DNA from: Allomuricauda sp.
Lineage (GTDB): Bacteria; Bacteroidota; Bacteroidia; Flavobacteriales; Flavobacteriaceae
Reading direction: 5' to 3'
NCBI RefSeq assembly: GCF_002699205.1
Contig: NZ_PABT01000014.1
Location: 186,001-250,000, forward strand
DNA length: 64,000 nt
Below are positions 42,546-50,571 of the stretch, one piece after another. How positions within the stretch are numbered: position 1 is the first letter of the stretch; the number at the start of each line of letters is the position of its first letter. The translations under genes and the position numbers were made by a program. A model generated the notes under the pieces. The model ran no database searches. It was not told where the DNA came from and was given only the letters and a program-made list of their open reading frames with translations.

Positions 42546-43211
42546 TTAAAGTGTTATTGGGTTAAGGTGATGGTAAATGGCAATAAATGCAAATGCCAAG
42601 GGTACCACTACCGCGAATATTTTTGCAAATTTTTTGAATCCAGGAGTGTATTTGTTGTTTACGCCCATGGATTGGAAAGAGGAAGCAAAGCCATGCCACA
42701 AGTGCAAGCTAAGCAAAACAAAAGAAACTACGTAAAGAACGGTTCTCCAGAAAGGAGCAAATTTCTCTACGGTTTCATGGTAGTAACGTGTTGGGTCCTC
42801 TGGGTTGGCCTCAACATATTTATAGGCCATTTCATGTACCCAAAAGTCGTAAAAGTGCAATGCTAAAAAGGCCAATATGACCAATCCGGAATAGATCATG
42901 TTCCGGGATACCCATGGGGCATTGGCACTGCCCTTATATTTTACATAGCTAATATCCCTTGCTTTTTTGTTCTGGATCTCCAAAACAAAGCCCATGATAA
43001 AGTGTACTACAACACCAATGATCAATATGGGCTGCATCAAAAATTGAATCAATGGATTGTAGCCCATAAAATGGGATGCTTCATTAAAAAAATCGGGAGA
43101 AAATACCGAGGCCAAGTTAATGGTCACGTGAAGAATTAAAAATAGCACCAAAAAAAGACCTGATAAGGCCATGACATATTTTCGGGCCAGCGAAGATTTT
43201 ATCAAACTCAT
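42546..43211 (-). CDS. sdhC: Succinate dehydrogenase cytochrome b subunit
   Basis: This 221-residue membrane subunit has five predicted helices and haem-ligand histidines in the expected places ([11 protein letters not shown] about 20-30, and [14 protein letters not shown] about 168-180). It belongs to the single-subunit (Wolinella/Bacillus) type that binds two haems and reduces menaquinone; there is no sdhD. It is the first gene of the operon, with its own promoter at 43230-43260. Confidence 0.95.
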   Translation of the reverse strand: MSLIKSSLARKYVMALSGLFLVLFLILHVTINLASVFSPDFFNEASHFMGYNPLIQFLMQPILIIGVVVHFIMGFVLEIQNKKARDISYVKYKGSANAPWVSRNMIYSGLVILAFLALHFYDFWVHEMAYKYVEANPEDPTRYYHETVEKFAPFWRTVLYVVSFVLLSLHLWHGFASSFQSMGVNNKYTPGFKKFAKIFAVVVPLAFAFIAIYHHLNPITL

Positions 43212-43229
43212 TAGAAGTTAGTTTTTACA

Positions 43230-43260
43230 CAAATTTACGGTAAGGTGGAGTTTTTAACAA
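43230..43260 (-). promoter_or_regulatory. Promoter of the sdhCAB operon
   Basis: On the minus strand TTG (43258-43260), a 20-nt spacer and TAAATTTG (43230-43237) match the consensus. The sdhC ATG (43211) is 18 nt downstream. Confidence 0.65.
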
Positions 43261-43382
43261 GCTTTCAACATTGTAAAACAAGTTATTTAGATTCATTTTA
43301 AGCTACTTTGATCTAGCCCATCAAAATTCTATTTTAGAAAAATTATCCGATATTACATTCAATTTTTAACCAATCAGACACC

Positions 43383-44273
43383 ATGGACATTGCCATTTTA
43401 TCCGTAAGCCTAAATGTATATTCTACTGCTAGAATTGCGGAGGAATTTGAAAAGGCAGGTCATTATGTAGAGCACATCGACCACACAAAATGTTCGGTGC
43501 AATTGGGAGGGGAGAAGCCTCAGATATTTTCAGGAACAGACAACATTACGGATGAATTTGATGCCATTGTGCCGAGAATCGGGACGACGGTCACCCGTCA
43601 TGGAGCTGCCATTGTGAAGCAGTTTGAAATGAACCAGGTGTTCAGCACGGCGAAATCACTTGCCATTATTCGGGCGAGGAACAAGGTGTCCACCCTGCAA
43701 TTGATGTTCAAAAAAGGTATTCCGGTCCCCAAGACCGTATTCTCTATCAATCCGAACAATGTGGAGGATCAAATAGAGCTCTTGGGAGGTGCTCCGGTGG
43801 TCATCAAACTACAAGAGGGTACGCAGGGCAAAGGGGTTATTTTGGCCGAGAGCAAGAAATCGGCAAAATCTGTGATCGATACCTTATATAATATGAATAC
43901 GGGCATTTTGCTACAAGAGTATATTGAGGAGGCCAATGGCGAAGACCTGAGGATCATTGTTGTAGGCAATAAAATTGTGGCCAGCATGAAGCGTACCAGC
44001 GAGCTGGATGATTTTAGGTCCAATGTGCACCGTGGTGCTGATGTTGAAGAAGTGCAATTGACTCCACGCGAAAAATTCATGGCCATCAACGCAACCAAAC
44101 ATTTGGGTTTGGGAGTGGCCGGAGTGGATTTGATCAGGTCCAAAAATGGTCCTTTGCTGATCGAGGTAAATGCCTCTCCAGGATTAAAGGGCATTGAGGG
44201 GGCCACGGGAGTAAATGTGGCCAAGTACATTGTCGAATATGTTGAAAAGCATGGAAGAAGGAGTCGTAAATAA
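43383..44273 (+). CDS. rimK: RimK-type ATP-grasp ligase
   Basis: This 296-residue ATP-grasp enzyme resembles RimK, which adds glutamates to the C-terminus of ribosomal protein S6. It has the N-terminal preATP-grasp domain, the ATP-binding VVIKLQEGTQGKGVILAES (about 140-158), LLQEYIEEANGEDLRI, and the metal-binding LIEVNASPGLKGIE (about 260-273). Single gene, tail-to-tail with the unknown gene at 44290. The acceptor protein may differ from S6. Confidence 0.92.
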   Translation: MDIAILSVSLNVYSTARIAEEFEKAGHYVEHIDHTKCSVQLGGEKPQIFSGTDNITDEFDAIVPRIGTTVTRHGAAIVKQFEMNQVFSTAKSLAIIRARNKVSTLQLMFKKGIPVPKTVFSINPNNVEDQIELLGGAPVVIKLQEGTQGKGVILAESKKSAKSVIDTLYNMNTGILLQEYIEEANGEDLRIIVVGNKIVASMKRTSELDDFRSNVHRGADVEEVQLTPREKFMAINATKHLGLGVAGVDLIRSKNGPLLIEVNASPGLKGIEGATGVNVAKYIVEYVEKHGRRSRK

Positions 44274-44289
44274 TGTAAATCAATTTTGT

Positions 44290-44721
44290 TCAAGCAGGCA
44301 TATCAAGTTCTTTGTTATTGATTTTTGCCAAGCTCCATTTAATGGCATCTTCCAGATTTGAAAATTGTTGGATTCTGTCACGAAAGAACATTTTTTCCAA
44401 AACCACACTAGTGAACCCACTTTTATTATAGGCCACAATGGAGTAAAATTCCAAGTGATGTTTATGCTTATAAAATTTTAACCAATCCGTTGGAGAAACA
44501 GAGTAATTGTGGATGCGGTTGCTGATATAGGCAATGGGCTTGCCTTTTCCCAAAACCTTGTAGGTAACATCAATGATCTTTTCGGCAATGGCCCAATCAA
44601 AAGTTTCACCTTCATGCATTTCGGAAATCACCAATCCATCAAAAAAATAAAAAACCCCAAATTCGTATTCCCGTATCTCCTTAATGTTTTTAAAAAACTC
44701 CAAATCTTTAACGCACTGCAT
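44290..44721 (-). CDS. Uncharacterised soluble protein (possible STAS/SpoIIAA-like fold)
   Basis: The family is not recognised with confidence. The 143-residue product alternates short strands and helices: an N-terminal pair FFKNIKEIREYEFGVFYFF, DGLVISEMHEGETFDWAIAEK, KPIAYISNRIHNYSV, YSIVAYNKSGFTSVVLEK, then a last helix EDAIKWSLAKI. That order is compatible with a SpoIIAA/STAS-like domain, common in flavobacteria as small soluble proteins. No catalytic motif is visible. It is monocistronic, with a -7 box at 44755-44762. Confidence 0.7.
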   Translation of the reverse strand: MQCVKDLEFFKNIKEIREYEFGVFYFFDGLVISEMHEGETFDWAIAEKIIDVTYKVLGKGKPIAYISNRIHNYSVSPTDWLKFYKHKHHLEFYSIVAYNKSGFTSVVLEKMFFRDRIQQFSNLEDAIKWSLAKINNKELDMPA

Positions 44722-44754
44722 ATGTCCTTGTATTTTGATGAATTATGTCATCAT

Positions 44755-44762
44755 CAAAAATA
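44755..44762 (-). promoter_or_regulatory. -7 element before the gene at 44290-44721
   Basis: On the minus strand TATTTTTG, 33 nt before the start codon at 44721. No clear -33 box was found. Confidence 0.4.
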
Positions 44763-44901
44763 GATGTGGTCAGAGGTTATATTTGGACGGATTTCACCAA
44801 TGGCCCTTAAGGATTGGTATAAAGGGCTTTTCAATTGACGGGAATTTCGTTGCATTTATACCCTAAAGAACAATTCTTACAGAGGTTGTTTAATTGACTG
44901 A

Positions 44902-45291
44902 TTATTCTTCCATGTTCTTTAGCTGGATGCCCAATGCTTTTGTGGATAGTTGCACCTCTAAAAGGGACAGCACCAAAGAAATCATCAGGAATACCAAACT
45001 GATACCAAAAATAACATTCGCCCAAACATGCATTTCCACATAAATCAGGAACATGGTCACCGCGGCCAACAAAAAACTAATGATTGCAGAGGCCTGCATG
45101 TTTTTGATAATGCCAAGACGTGTGCGCAGTTGATTGATCTGTCTTCTCAAAGGTTGGGCGGAAGTTTGCTCGAACTGTTTGTGCAATTGCCTTATCAATG
45201 CCGCAATGGCCAAATAGCGTGCATTGTAGGCCAACATGGTCAAGGAAATTGCTGGAAAAAGAAGTGCTGGAATACTTAGATTGAGCTGCAT
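44902..45291 (-). CDS. DUF2721 family membrane protein
   Basis: This 129-residue protein has three predicted membrane helices (about 8-25, 65-85, 90-112) and the DUF2721 pattern with an amphipathic, positively charged stretch (about 28-58, ALIRQLHKQFEQ) between the first and second. Nothing is known of its function. It is divergent from pepP. Confidence 0.78.
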   Translation of the reverse strand: MQLNLSIPALLFPAISLTMLAYNARYLAIAALIRQLHKQFEQTSAQPLRRQINQLRTRLGIIKNMQASAIISFLLAAVTMFLIYVEMHVWANVIFGISLVFLMISLVLSLLEVQLSTKALGIQLKNMEE

Positions 45292-45319
45292 ATTTTCAAT
45301 TTGATATGGAAGGTAAGAA

Positions 45320-45351
45320 TTTGTCTTCGGTAACGCAATTACCTACATTTG
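45320..45351 (+). promoter_or_regulatory. Promoter of pepP
   Basis: TTTG (45320-45323), a 20-nt spacer and TACATTTG (45344-45351) match the Bacteroidota consensus perfectly. The ATG is 19 nt downstream. Confidence 0.75.
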
Positions 45352-45370
45352 GGCAAATCAATTTACAAAC

Positions 45371-46663
45371 ATGAAATACTTCCAGATAGACAGCAATCTT
45401 TTTGTAAAGAACCGTAAAAAATTCATGGCCCAAATGAAGCCAAAAAGCCTCGCCGTGTTCAACTCCAACGATATTTATCCGATTGGAGCGGACAGCACCC
45501 TCCCTTTTGAGCAGGACCGTGATATTTTTTACTTGAGCGGAGCGGATCAAGAAGAGACCATTTTATTGTTGTTCCCAGATGCCATGGATCCAAAACACAG
45601 GGAAATCCTTTTTGTGAGGGAAACCAATGAGCATATCGCCATTTGGGAAGGTGAGAAGCTTACCAAGGAAAAGGCTACAGAGATTTCGGGCATCGAGACC
45701 ATTTATTGGCTTACTGATTTCGATAAGATCTTCTTTGATCTGATGACGGAAGCCGAGACCATATATTTCAACACCAACGAACATTACCGCCAAGCCGTGG
45801 AGACCCAAACACGTGAGGCCCGGTTTATAGAGAAATGTAAGAAGGACTATCCGGCACACCAATGCGCCAAGAGCAACCCTATTTTACAGAATATACGAGG
45901 GGTAAAAGAACCCGAGGAAATTGAATTGATGCAAACGGCTTGCAACATCACCGAAAAAGGGTTTAGGAGGATATTGGAATTTGTTGAGCCCGGTGTATGG
46001 GAATATGAGATAGAGGCCGAATTTTTGCACGAATTTGTTCGTAACCGCTCCAAAGGTTTTGCCTATACACCCATTATTGCGGCCGGAGGTAATGCCAATG
46101 TGCTCCATTATATAGAGAACAACCGACAAGTGAAAGATGGCGATATGATTTTGATGGACCTTGCCGCGGAGTATGCGAACTATTCCAGCGATATGACCCG
46201 TACCATACCTGCAAACGGGAAATTTACGGACAGACAAAAAGAAGTGTACAGCGCGGTACTTCGTGTAAAGAACGAAGCTACGAAAATGTTGGTGCCCGGA
46301 ACGCTGTGGGCGGAGTATCACAAGGAAGTTGGGAAGATCATGACTTCGGAACTTATTGGGTTGGGTCTGTTGGACAAGGCCGATGTTCAGAACGAAAACC
46401 CGGATTGGCCGGCATACAAAAAGTATTTTATGCACGGAACCAGTCATCACATAGGATTGAACACCCATGATTACGGTGAACTGAAAACACCGATGAAAGC
46501 CAATATGGTATTTACGGTAGAACCTGGAATTTATATTCCGGCCGAGGGAATGGGCATTCGTTTGGAGGATGATGTGGTCATCCAAGAAAAAGGAGAGCCC
46601 TTTAATTTGATGAAGAACATTCCTATCGAGATTGAAGAGATTGAAGAATTGATGAATAAATAG
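45371..46663 (+). CDS. pepP: Aminopeptidase P family protein
   Basis: This 430-residue metalloenzyme removes an N-terminal residue ahead of proline. The N-terminal creatinase-like domain runs to about 165. The catalytic pita-bread domain has metal ligands in LMDLAAEYANYSSDMTRT (two Asp, about 264-281), HGTSHHIGLNTHD (His), TVEPGIY (Glu) and RLEDDVVI (Glu). There is no signal peptide. A 58-residue membrane protein gene follows 3 nt downstream. Confidence 0.95.
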   Translation: MKYFQIDSNLFVKNRKKFMAQMKPKSLAVFNSNDIYPIGADSTLPFEQDRDIFYLSGADQEETILLLFPDAMDPKHREILFVRETNEHIAIWEGEKLTKEKATEISGIETIYWLTDFDKIFFDLMTEAETIYFNTNEHYRQAVETQTREARFIEKCKKDYPAHQCAKSNPILQNIRGVKEPEEIELMQTACNITEKGFRRILEFVEPGVWEYEIEAEFLHEFVRNRSKGFAYTPIIAAGGNANVLHYIENNRQVKDGDMILMDLAAEYANYSSDMTRTIPANGKFTDRQKEVYSAVLRVKNEATKMLVPGTLWAEYHKEVGKIMTSELIGLGLLDKADVQNENPDWPAYKKYFMHGTSHHIGLNTHDYGELKTPMKANMVFTVEPGIYIPAEGMGIRLEDDVVIQEKGEPFNLMKNIPIEIEEIEELMNK

Positions 46664-46666
46664 GCC

Positions 46667-46843
46667 ATGAAGTCTTTATTGTTCTTGGTACAACAAACCG
46701 ATATTGAAAAAAAGATGGAGGAAGCTCCCGATAGCGCTTATGAAATAGGTGTGGTGATCGGGAGCTACCTTCCTTTGGTGGTCCTGGCAGGAATTGCCTA
46801 TGCCATTTATTACTACAATAAAAAGAAGCGAGGGGAGGAATAG
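46667..46843 (+). CDS. 58-residue single-pass membrane protein
   Basis: The frame from ATG 46667 to TAG 46841-46843 begins 3 nt after the pepP stop. The product has an acidic, polar N-terminal half (DIEKKMEEAPDSAYE, after a short hydrophobic start), one membrane helix (about 29-50, VIGSYLPLVVLAGIAYAIYY) and a basic tail KKKRGEE. The codon use and the tight spacing to pepP support translation. The family is unknown to me. It may attach to or regulate a membrane partner. Confidence 0.6.
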   Translation: MKSLLFLVQQTDIEKKMEEAPDSAYEIGVVIGSYLPLVVLAGIAYAIYYYNKKKRGEE

Positions 46844-46961
46844 TTGTATCGCTAATTTGTTGTTTTGGTCATTATAGAAATATTGGGTGTCCTACGGTGA
46901 ACCAAATAGGACTTAATATTAGCAATGTTTACTATATTTTACACCTATAAAAGACACAGGC

Positions 46962-48269
46962 TTAACCCTCGGGCGACATTTCTTTTTTGTCCGTGATATT
47001 CGAAACAATAAAAGCAACAAAGGCAGGTAATACCCATCCCATTTGGTGTTGGCTCAGCGGAATCCAGTTAACATATGGAGCAATGTGTTCGCCCAACCCA
47101 ATGCTTCCCAAAAAGTCTGGGATACTGAACACAATGGTCACCCAAACTACCCGTTTGAACACGTTTTTCGACGCCCACTTTTCTGGAATTACGTTCAATA
47201 GAATAAGAATGATGGTGATGGGATAAATAAACATTAAGGAGGGAACCGCTACGGTGATAATGTAACCTACATCAAATTGCCCAACCAAAACACCCAATAG
47301 GCAACCAAAAAACGCAGTAATTCGGTATGCTAAATTGGAATTGTTGAACCTGCCCTTTATGAAGTCAGAGGTGCCCGTTACAATGCCCACTGCCGTGGTA
47401 AAACAGGCCAGACTCACCAAGATACTGAGTAATAGATTGGCCGTTCTTCCCAAAGTCACAGTGCTGATACTGCGCAAAAGAGCCGTTCTTGAGATTTCAG
47501 CATCAAATGTGCCCCCAAACAATGCGCCTGTAAGAATCAATCCTCCATAAACCAAAAACAACCCTGTCCCTGCCCAAAGTCCCGCCCTTACAATGAGTCT
47601 CTTTTTTTCTTCAAACGAGGCGCTTTTTTCTTTTAGGTTGACCGATATGATAATCACGGCCCCAACGACTACCGCCCCAATGGCATCAAAAGTTTGGTAA
47701 CCTTCTAAAATCCCTGAACTCAGGGGTCTGTCCATTTCTGATGGCAAAAAGTCAAAATCCAAGGTAAATACCGCGGTGACGATCATTACCAATAAAATAA
47801 TAAGGATGCCCGGTGTGAGCAATTTGCCCAAGACATCCAAAACTTTGGAACGATTGATGGCAAACACAAATACCAACATAAAATAAATTAGACTGGTAAG
47901 TAACGATGAAGAGTCCCAAAAAGGCTGTATGGCCATTTCGTGTGTAACGGAAGCAGTTCGGGGCGAGGGCAATGCAATGGCAATGGCATATATCAAATAA
48001 CAGTATATCGCGCTGAACAAAGGGGATACTTTTTTGGCAAAGTCGAAAAGGGTACCCTGTAATTTGGCATGGGCCATAATTCCCAAAATGGGTATTAGAA
48101 CCCCCGATATACAAAATCCAAGAGCAACCAACCACCATAGATTACCGGATTTAAACCCCAATAATGGGGGCAGAACAAGATTCCCTGCTCCAAAAAAAAG
48201 GGAAAAAAGAGCAAAAGCAGTTACTGTTATCGATTTTTTGCGCAAGTGTTGTTGATAATTTGTTTTCAA
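46962..48269 (-). CDS. brnQ: Branched-chain amino acid transporter (LIVCS family)
   Basis: This 435-residue protein has about twelve membrane helices and the BrnQ N-terminal pattern FALFSLFFGAGNLVLPPLLG (about 17-36). It imports Leu, Ile and Val with Na+ or H+. It starts at ATG 48269 with a basic N-terminus. It is a single gene and divergent from the small Cys/His protein. Confidence 0.94.
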   Translation of the reverse strand: MKTNYQQHLRKKSITVTAFALFSLFFGAGNLVLPPLLGFKSGNLWWLVALGFCISGVLIPILGIMAHAKLQGTLFDFAKKVSPLFSAIYCYLIYAIAIALPSPRTASVTHEMAIQPFWDSSSLLTSLIYFMLVFVFAINRSKVLDVLGKLLTPGILIILLVMIVTAVFTLDFDFLPSEMDRPLSSGILEGYQTFDAIGAVVVGAVIIISVNLKEKSASFEEKKRLIVRAGLWAGTGLFLVYGGLILTGALFGGTFDAEISRTALLRSISTVTLGRTANLLLSILVSLACFTTAVGIVTGTSDFIKGRFNNSNLAYRITAFFGCLLGVLVGQFDVGYIITVAVPSLMFIYPITIILILLNVIPEKWASKNVFKRVVWVTIVFSIPDFLGSIGLGEHIAPYVNWIPLSQHQMGWVLPAFVAFIVSNITDKKEMSPEG

Positions 48270-48512
48270 TGTGGTATATTACAAAGGTGTTTTTTGGCGT
48301 AAAAAGACGGCTTTTTGTCGATTTTCTTGTAGTTCATCGAAAAAAATATTTTATCCGAAAAATCATAAAATAAAAAGTTATCAACATCCGTTCATGTAAA
48401 AAGAGCAATCTCAAAAATTATTGATATAACAAAAAATTACAATTAACCAAATTAAGCATTTTTCGAAGCCCCATTTCGTAAATCATTGCTTTTCTTCAAA
48501 CAAAACCAGCTT

Positions 48513-48767
48513 ATGAAAACATCTACTACCCAGCATGGCAACAAATTTTCTTCTTTCTTTTGTAGTTTGTTCGGGCACCATTATGTGGTTTCCAAAAAAG
48601 TGACCCAGCACATCAAAGAATACAAATGTGTTCATTGCCAAAAAGAGGTCACAACGGATGTCAGCGGAAAATTATCCGAATTGACTCCTCAAATGCAAGA
48701 AATAAACAGTACGTTGGAAGATATGTACAGAAAACGAAAAAGTAGGGTGGTGCACCAAGTGGCATAA
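48513..48767 (+). CDS. Small Cys/His-rich protein, DUF1660-like metal site
   Basis: From ATG 48513 the 84-residue protein has CSLFGHHY (about 17-24) and CVHC (about 39-42), a C/H-C-x2-C arrangement like that of DUF1660-type zinc-binding proteins found in phages and flavobacteria. The C-terminal half is a charged helix ending in KRKSR. The frame extends to 48486 without gain. It is a single gene. The function is unknown; metal binding is inferred. Confidence 0.6.
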   Translation: MKTSTTQHGNKFSSFFCSLFGHHYVVSKKVTQHIKEYKCVHCQKEVTTDVSGKLSELTPQMQEINSTLEDMYRKRKSRVVHQVA

Positions 48768-48888
48768 CCCTTTTTTCTTTTTAAAAAAGACCCAAATCTT
48801 ATCCCGGAAACTTAAGTAATTACCTACTGCTAATGGTTGCGTGCCCCAATGCCATGTTGTAGGAATGCCCTTGATTTTCGGGATTTTT

Positions 48889-49935
48889 TTATTTATTGAA
48901 CGAATTCCAGCCCTGTGCTTTGATGGGAATTTTTGTTTCTGCCCTTGTGACCAAGTGGATGCCTTCGCTCTTTTCCGTCATATGGCCAATTACCGTTAGG
49001 TTGGGATTCCCTTTTATTTTTGGGAAATCGGACTGGTCGATGGTAAACAGCAGCTCATAATCTTCTCCACCACTCAGTGCGATCATGGTACTGTCCATTT
49101 TAAATTCTTCGCTGGTGGTAATCACCGTGGGATCCAATGGAATCTTATCTTCATAAACATTGCACCCCGTGTTGCTATGTTTGCACAAATGCATCACCTC
49201 GGAAGAAAGACCATCGCTGATATCAATCATGGAAGTAGGTTTTACCTCCAATTTTTTTAATAGTTCCACAACATCTTTTCGAGCTTCAGGCTTCAATTGT
49301 CGTTCTACGATATAGGAATAGGGCTCAAGGTCCGGCTGATTGTTTGGGTTCACCTTGAAGACCTCTTTTTCCCTCTCTAGGACTTGTAGGCCCAAGTATG
49401 CGCCACCGATATCGCCGGTAACGACCAACAAGTCATTCGGTTTGCTACCTTTTCGGTAAACAATCTCGTCTTCATCAGCGGCTCCAATTGCCGTTACGCT
49501 AATGATCATTCCCCTTGTTGAAGAAGTGGTGTCGCCTCCCACTAAATCCACATTGTACAACTTACAGGCCAGCGCGACCCCCTCATAGAATTCTTCGAGG
49601 GCCTCCAGTGGAAACCTGTTGGAAACGGCCAACGAGACGGTAATCTGTGTTGCGATGGCGTTCATGGCGTAAATGTCGGAAAGGTTCACCATCACCGATT
49701 TGTAACCCAAATGCTTTAGCGGCATATAGCTCAAATCAAAATGGACACCTTCCACCAACATATCGGTGGAAACAATGGTTTTTTTTCCATTGTGGTCCAT
49801 TACAGCGGCATCATCACCAACTCCCATTATGGATGAAGGCTGTTTTGTCTCAAAGTTTTTGGTAAGGTGTTCTATTAGGCCAAATTCGCCCAGTTTTTCC
49901 AAAGGCGTGCGTTCTTGGTTCTTGTCTTCTAGCAT
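48889..49935 (-). CDS. thiL: Thiamine-phosphate kinase
   Basis: This 348-residue enzyme makes thiamine diphosphate from thiamine phosphate. It shows the AIR-synthase-like fold with GEFGLIEHLTKNF at the start, GVGDDAAVMD (about 42-51), STDMLVEGVHFD (about 60-71), a metal-binding DLVGGDTTSS (about 138-147), DISDGLSSEVMHL and GGEDYELLFT. ATG 49935 is correct by family comparison; the frame is open to 50019. The promoter -7 box is only 4 nt upstream, so the mRNA is probably leaderless. It is divergent from the suf operon. Confidence 0.95.
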   Translation of the reverse strand: MLEDKNQERTPLEKLGEFGLIEHLTKNFETKQPSSIMGVGDDAAVMDHNGKKTIVSTDMLVEGVHFDLSYMPLKHLGYKSVMVNLSDIYAMNAIATQITVSLAVSNRFPLEALEEFYEGVALACKLYNVDLVGGDTTSSTRGMIISVTAIGAADEDEIVYRKGSKPNDLLVVTGDIGGAYLGLQVLEREKEVFKVNPNNQPDLEPYSYIVERQLKPEARKDVVELLKKLEVKPTSMIDISDGLSSEVMHLCKHSNTGCNVYEDKIPLDPTVITTSEEFKMDSTMIALSGGEDYELLFTIDQSDFPKIKGNPNLTVIGHMTEKSEGIHLVTRAETKIPIKAQGWNSFNK

Positions 49936-49939
49936 TTTG

Positions 49940-49947
49940 CAAAAATA
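49940..49947 (-). promoter_or_regulatory. -7 promoter element four bases before the thiL start
   Basis: On the minus strand TATTTTTG ends 4 nt before ATG 49935, the same geometry as plsC. No strong -33 box is visible. Confidence 0.45.
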
Positions 49948-50075
49948 ATGAGGATAATTGTAAATAACAGTGTAGTAAGGGACATAAAATTTTTTCACTT
50001 CAGAAGGTGTCAAAACCAAAGGAGAATAGATGAGATTGCAAGCTAAACGGGCATTGTTGTTAAACGGTTCACCAT

Positions 50076-50098
50076 TTCCATAGGAATCACCTATGGAA
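50076..50098. promoter_or_regulatory. Perfect 9-bp inverted repeat between thiL and sufA
   Basis: TTCCATAGG-AATCA-CCTATGGAA is a perfect palindrome with a 5-nt spacer, 50 nt upstream of the suf -7 box. Its symmetry suits a dimeric regulator of suf, of thiL or of both. No known flavobacterial consensus is recalled for it. Confidence 0.5.
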
Positions 50099-50148
50099 TC
50101 ATTCGTTATAATAATGTTAGTTACTATGGTAAAACCCTACTTATACAG

Positions 50149-50156
50149 TATATTTG
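50149..50156 (+). promoter_or_regulatory. -7 promoter element of the suf operon
   Basis: TATATTTG matches TAnnTTTG, 28 nt before sufA ATG 50185. The -33 region is poor, which fits a promoter that needs an activator. Confidence 0.55.
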
Positions 50157-50184
50157 TGGGCTATTTAGATTAAATACAAGTAAG

Positions 50185-50514
50185 ATGATTAAGGTTTCAG
50201 AATCAGCCAAACATAAAGTAGTGTCTCTCATGACCGAGGAAGGTTTTGATGTGACAACCGATTATGTCCGTGTTGGAGTAAAGAGCGGAGGTTGTAGCGG
50301 ATTGTCTTATGAGTTGAAGTTTGACAAGTTCGCAGCAGATACAGATAAGGTTTTTGAAGACAATGATGTACGCATCATCGTAGATAAAAAAAGTTTTTTG
50401 TATTTGGTAGGTACCACGTTGGAGTACTCGGGAGGACTGAACGGTAAGGGTTTTGTTTTCAATAACCCCAATGCACAGCGAACCTGTGGATGTGGAGAAA
50501 GTTTTTCATTATAA
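50185..50514 (+). CDS. sufA: A-type Fe-S carrier SufA/HesB/IscA
   Basis: This 109-residue carrier passes Fe-S clusters from the SUF scaffold to target proteins. The three conserved cysteines are in GGCSGL (about 37) and TCGCGESF (about 102-104). It heads the operon, ahead of sufB by 57 nt with a hairpin in the gap. An Fe-S insertion protein such as ErpA is an alternative name; position supports SufA. Confidence 0.92.
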   Translation: MIKVSESAKHKVVSLMTEEGFDVTTDYVRVGVKSGGCSGLSYELKFDKFAADTDKVFEDNDVRIIVDKKSFLYLVGTTLEYSGGLNGKGFVFNNPNAQRTCGCGESFSL

Positions 50515-50518
50515 AGTG

Positions 50519-50553
50519 AGTTAAAAAGCGAAGCAAGCTTTGACTTTTTAACT
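50519..50553 (+). promoter_or_regulatory. Hairpin between sufA and sufB
   Basis: AGTTAAAAAG and CTTTTTAACT are a perfect 10-bp inverted repeat around a 15-nt loop, 18 nt before the sufB ATG. It might set the ratio of sufA to sufBCDS, or it may be one of the degenerate intergenic repeats of this genome. Confidence 0.5.
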
Positions 50554-50571
50554 TTTAACTGAGAGAATAAT

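Noticed and set aside
45884..46585. Open frame of 233 codons antisense to pepP
   Set aside because: Shadow of the pepP codon pattern, rich in His, Phe and Arg, with no motif and no promoter.
46887..46911. GTCCTA-N12-TAGGAC inverted repeat downstream of brnQ
   Set aside because: The stem is short, the loop is long and there is no T run, so it is not a credible terminator and could be chance.
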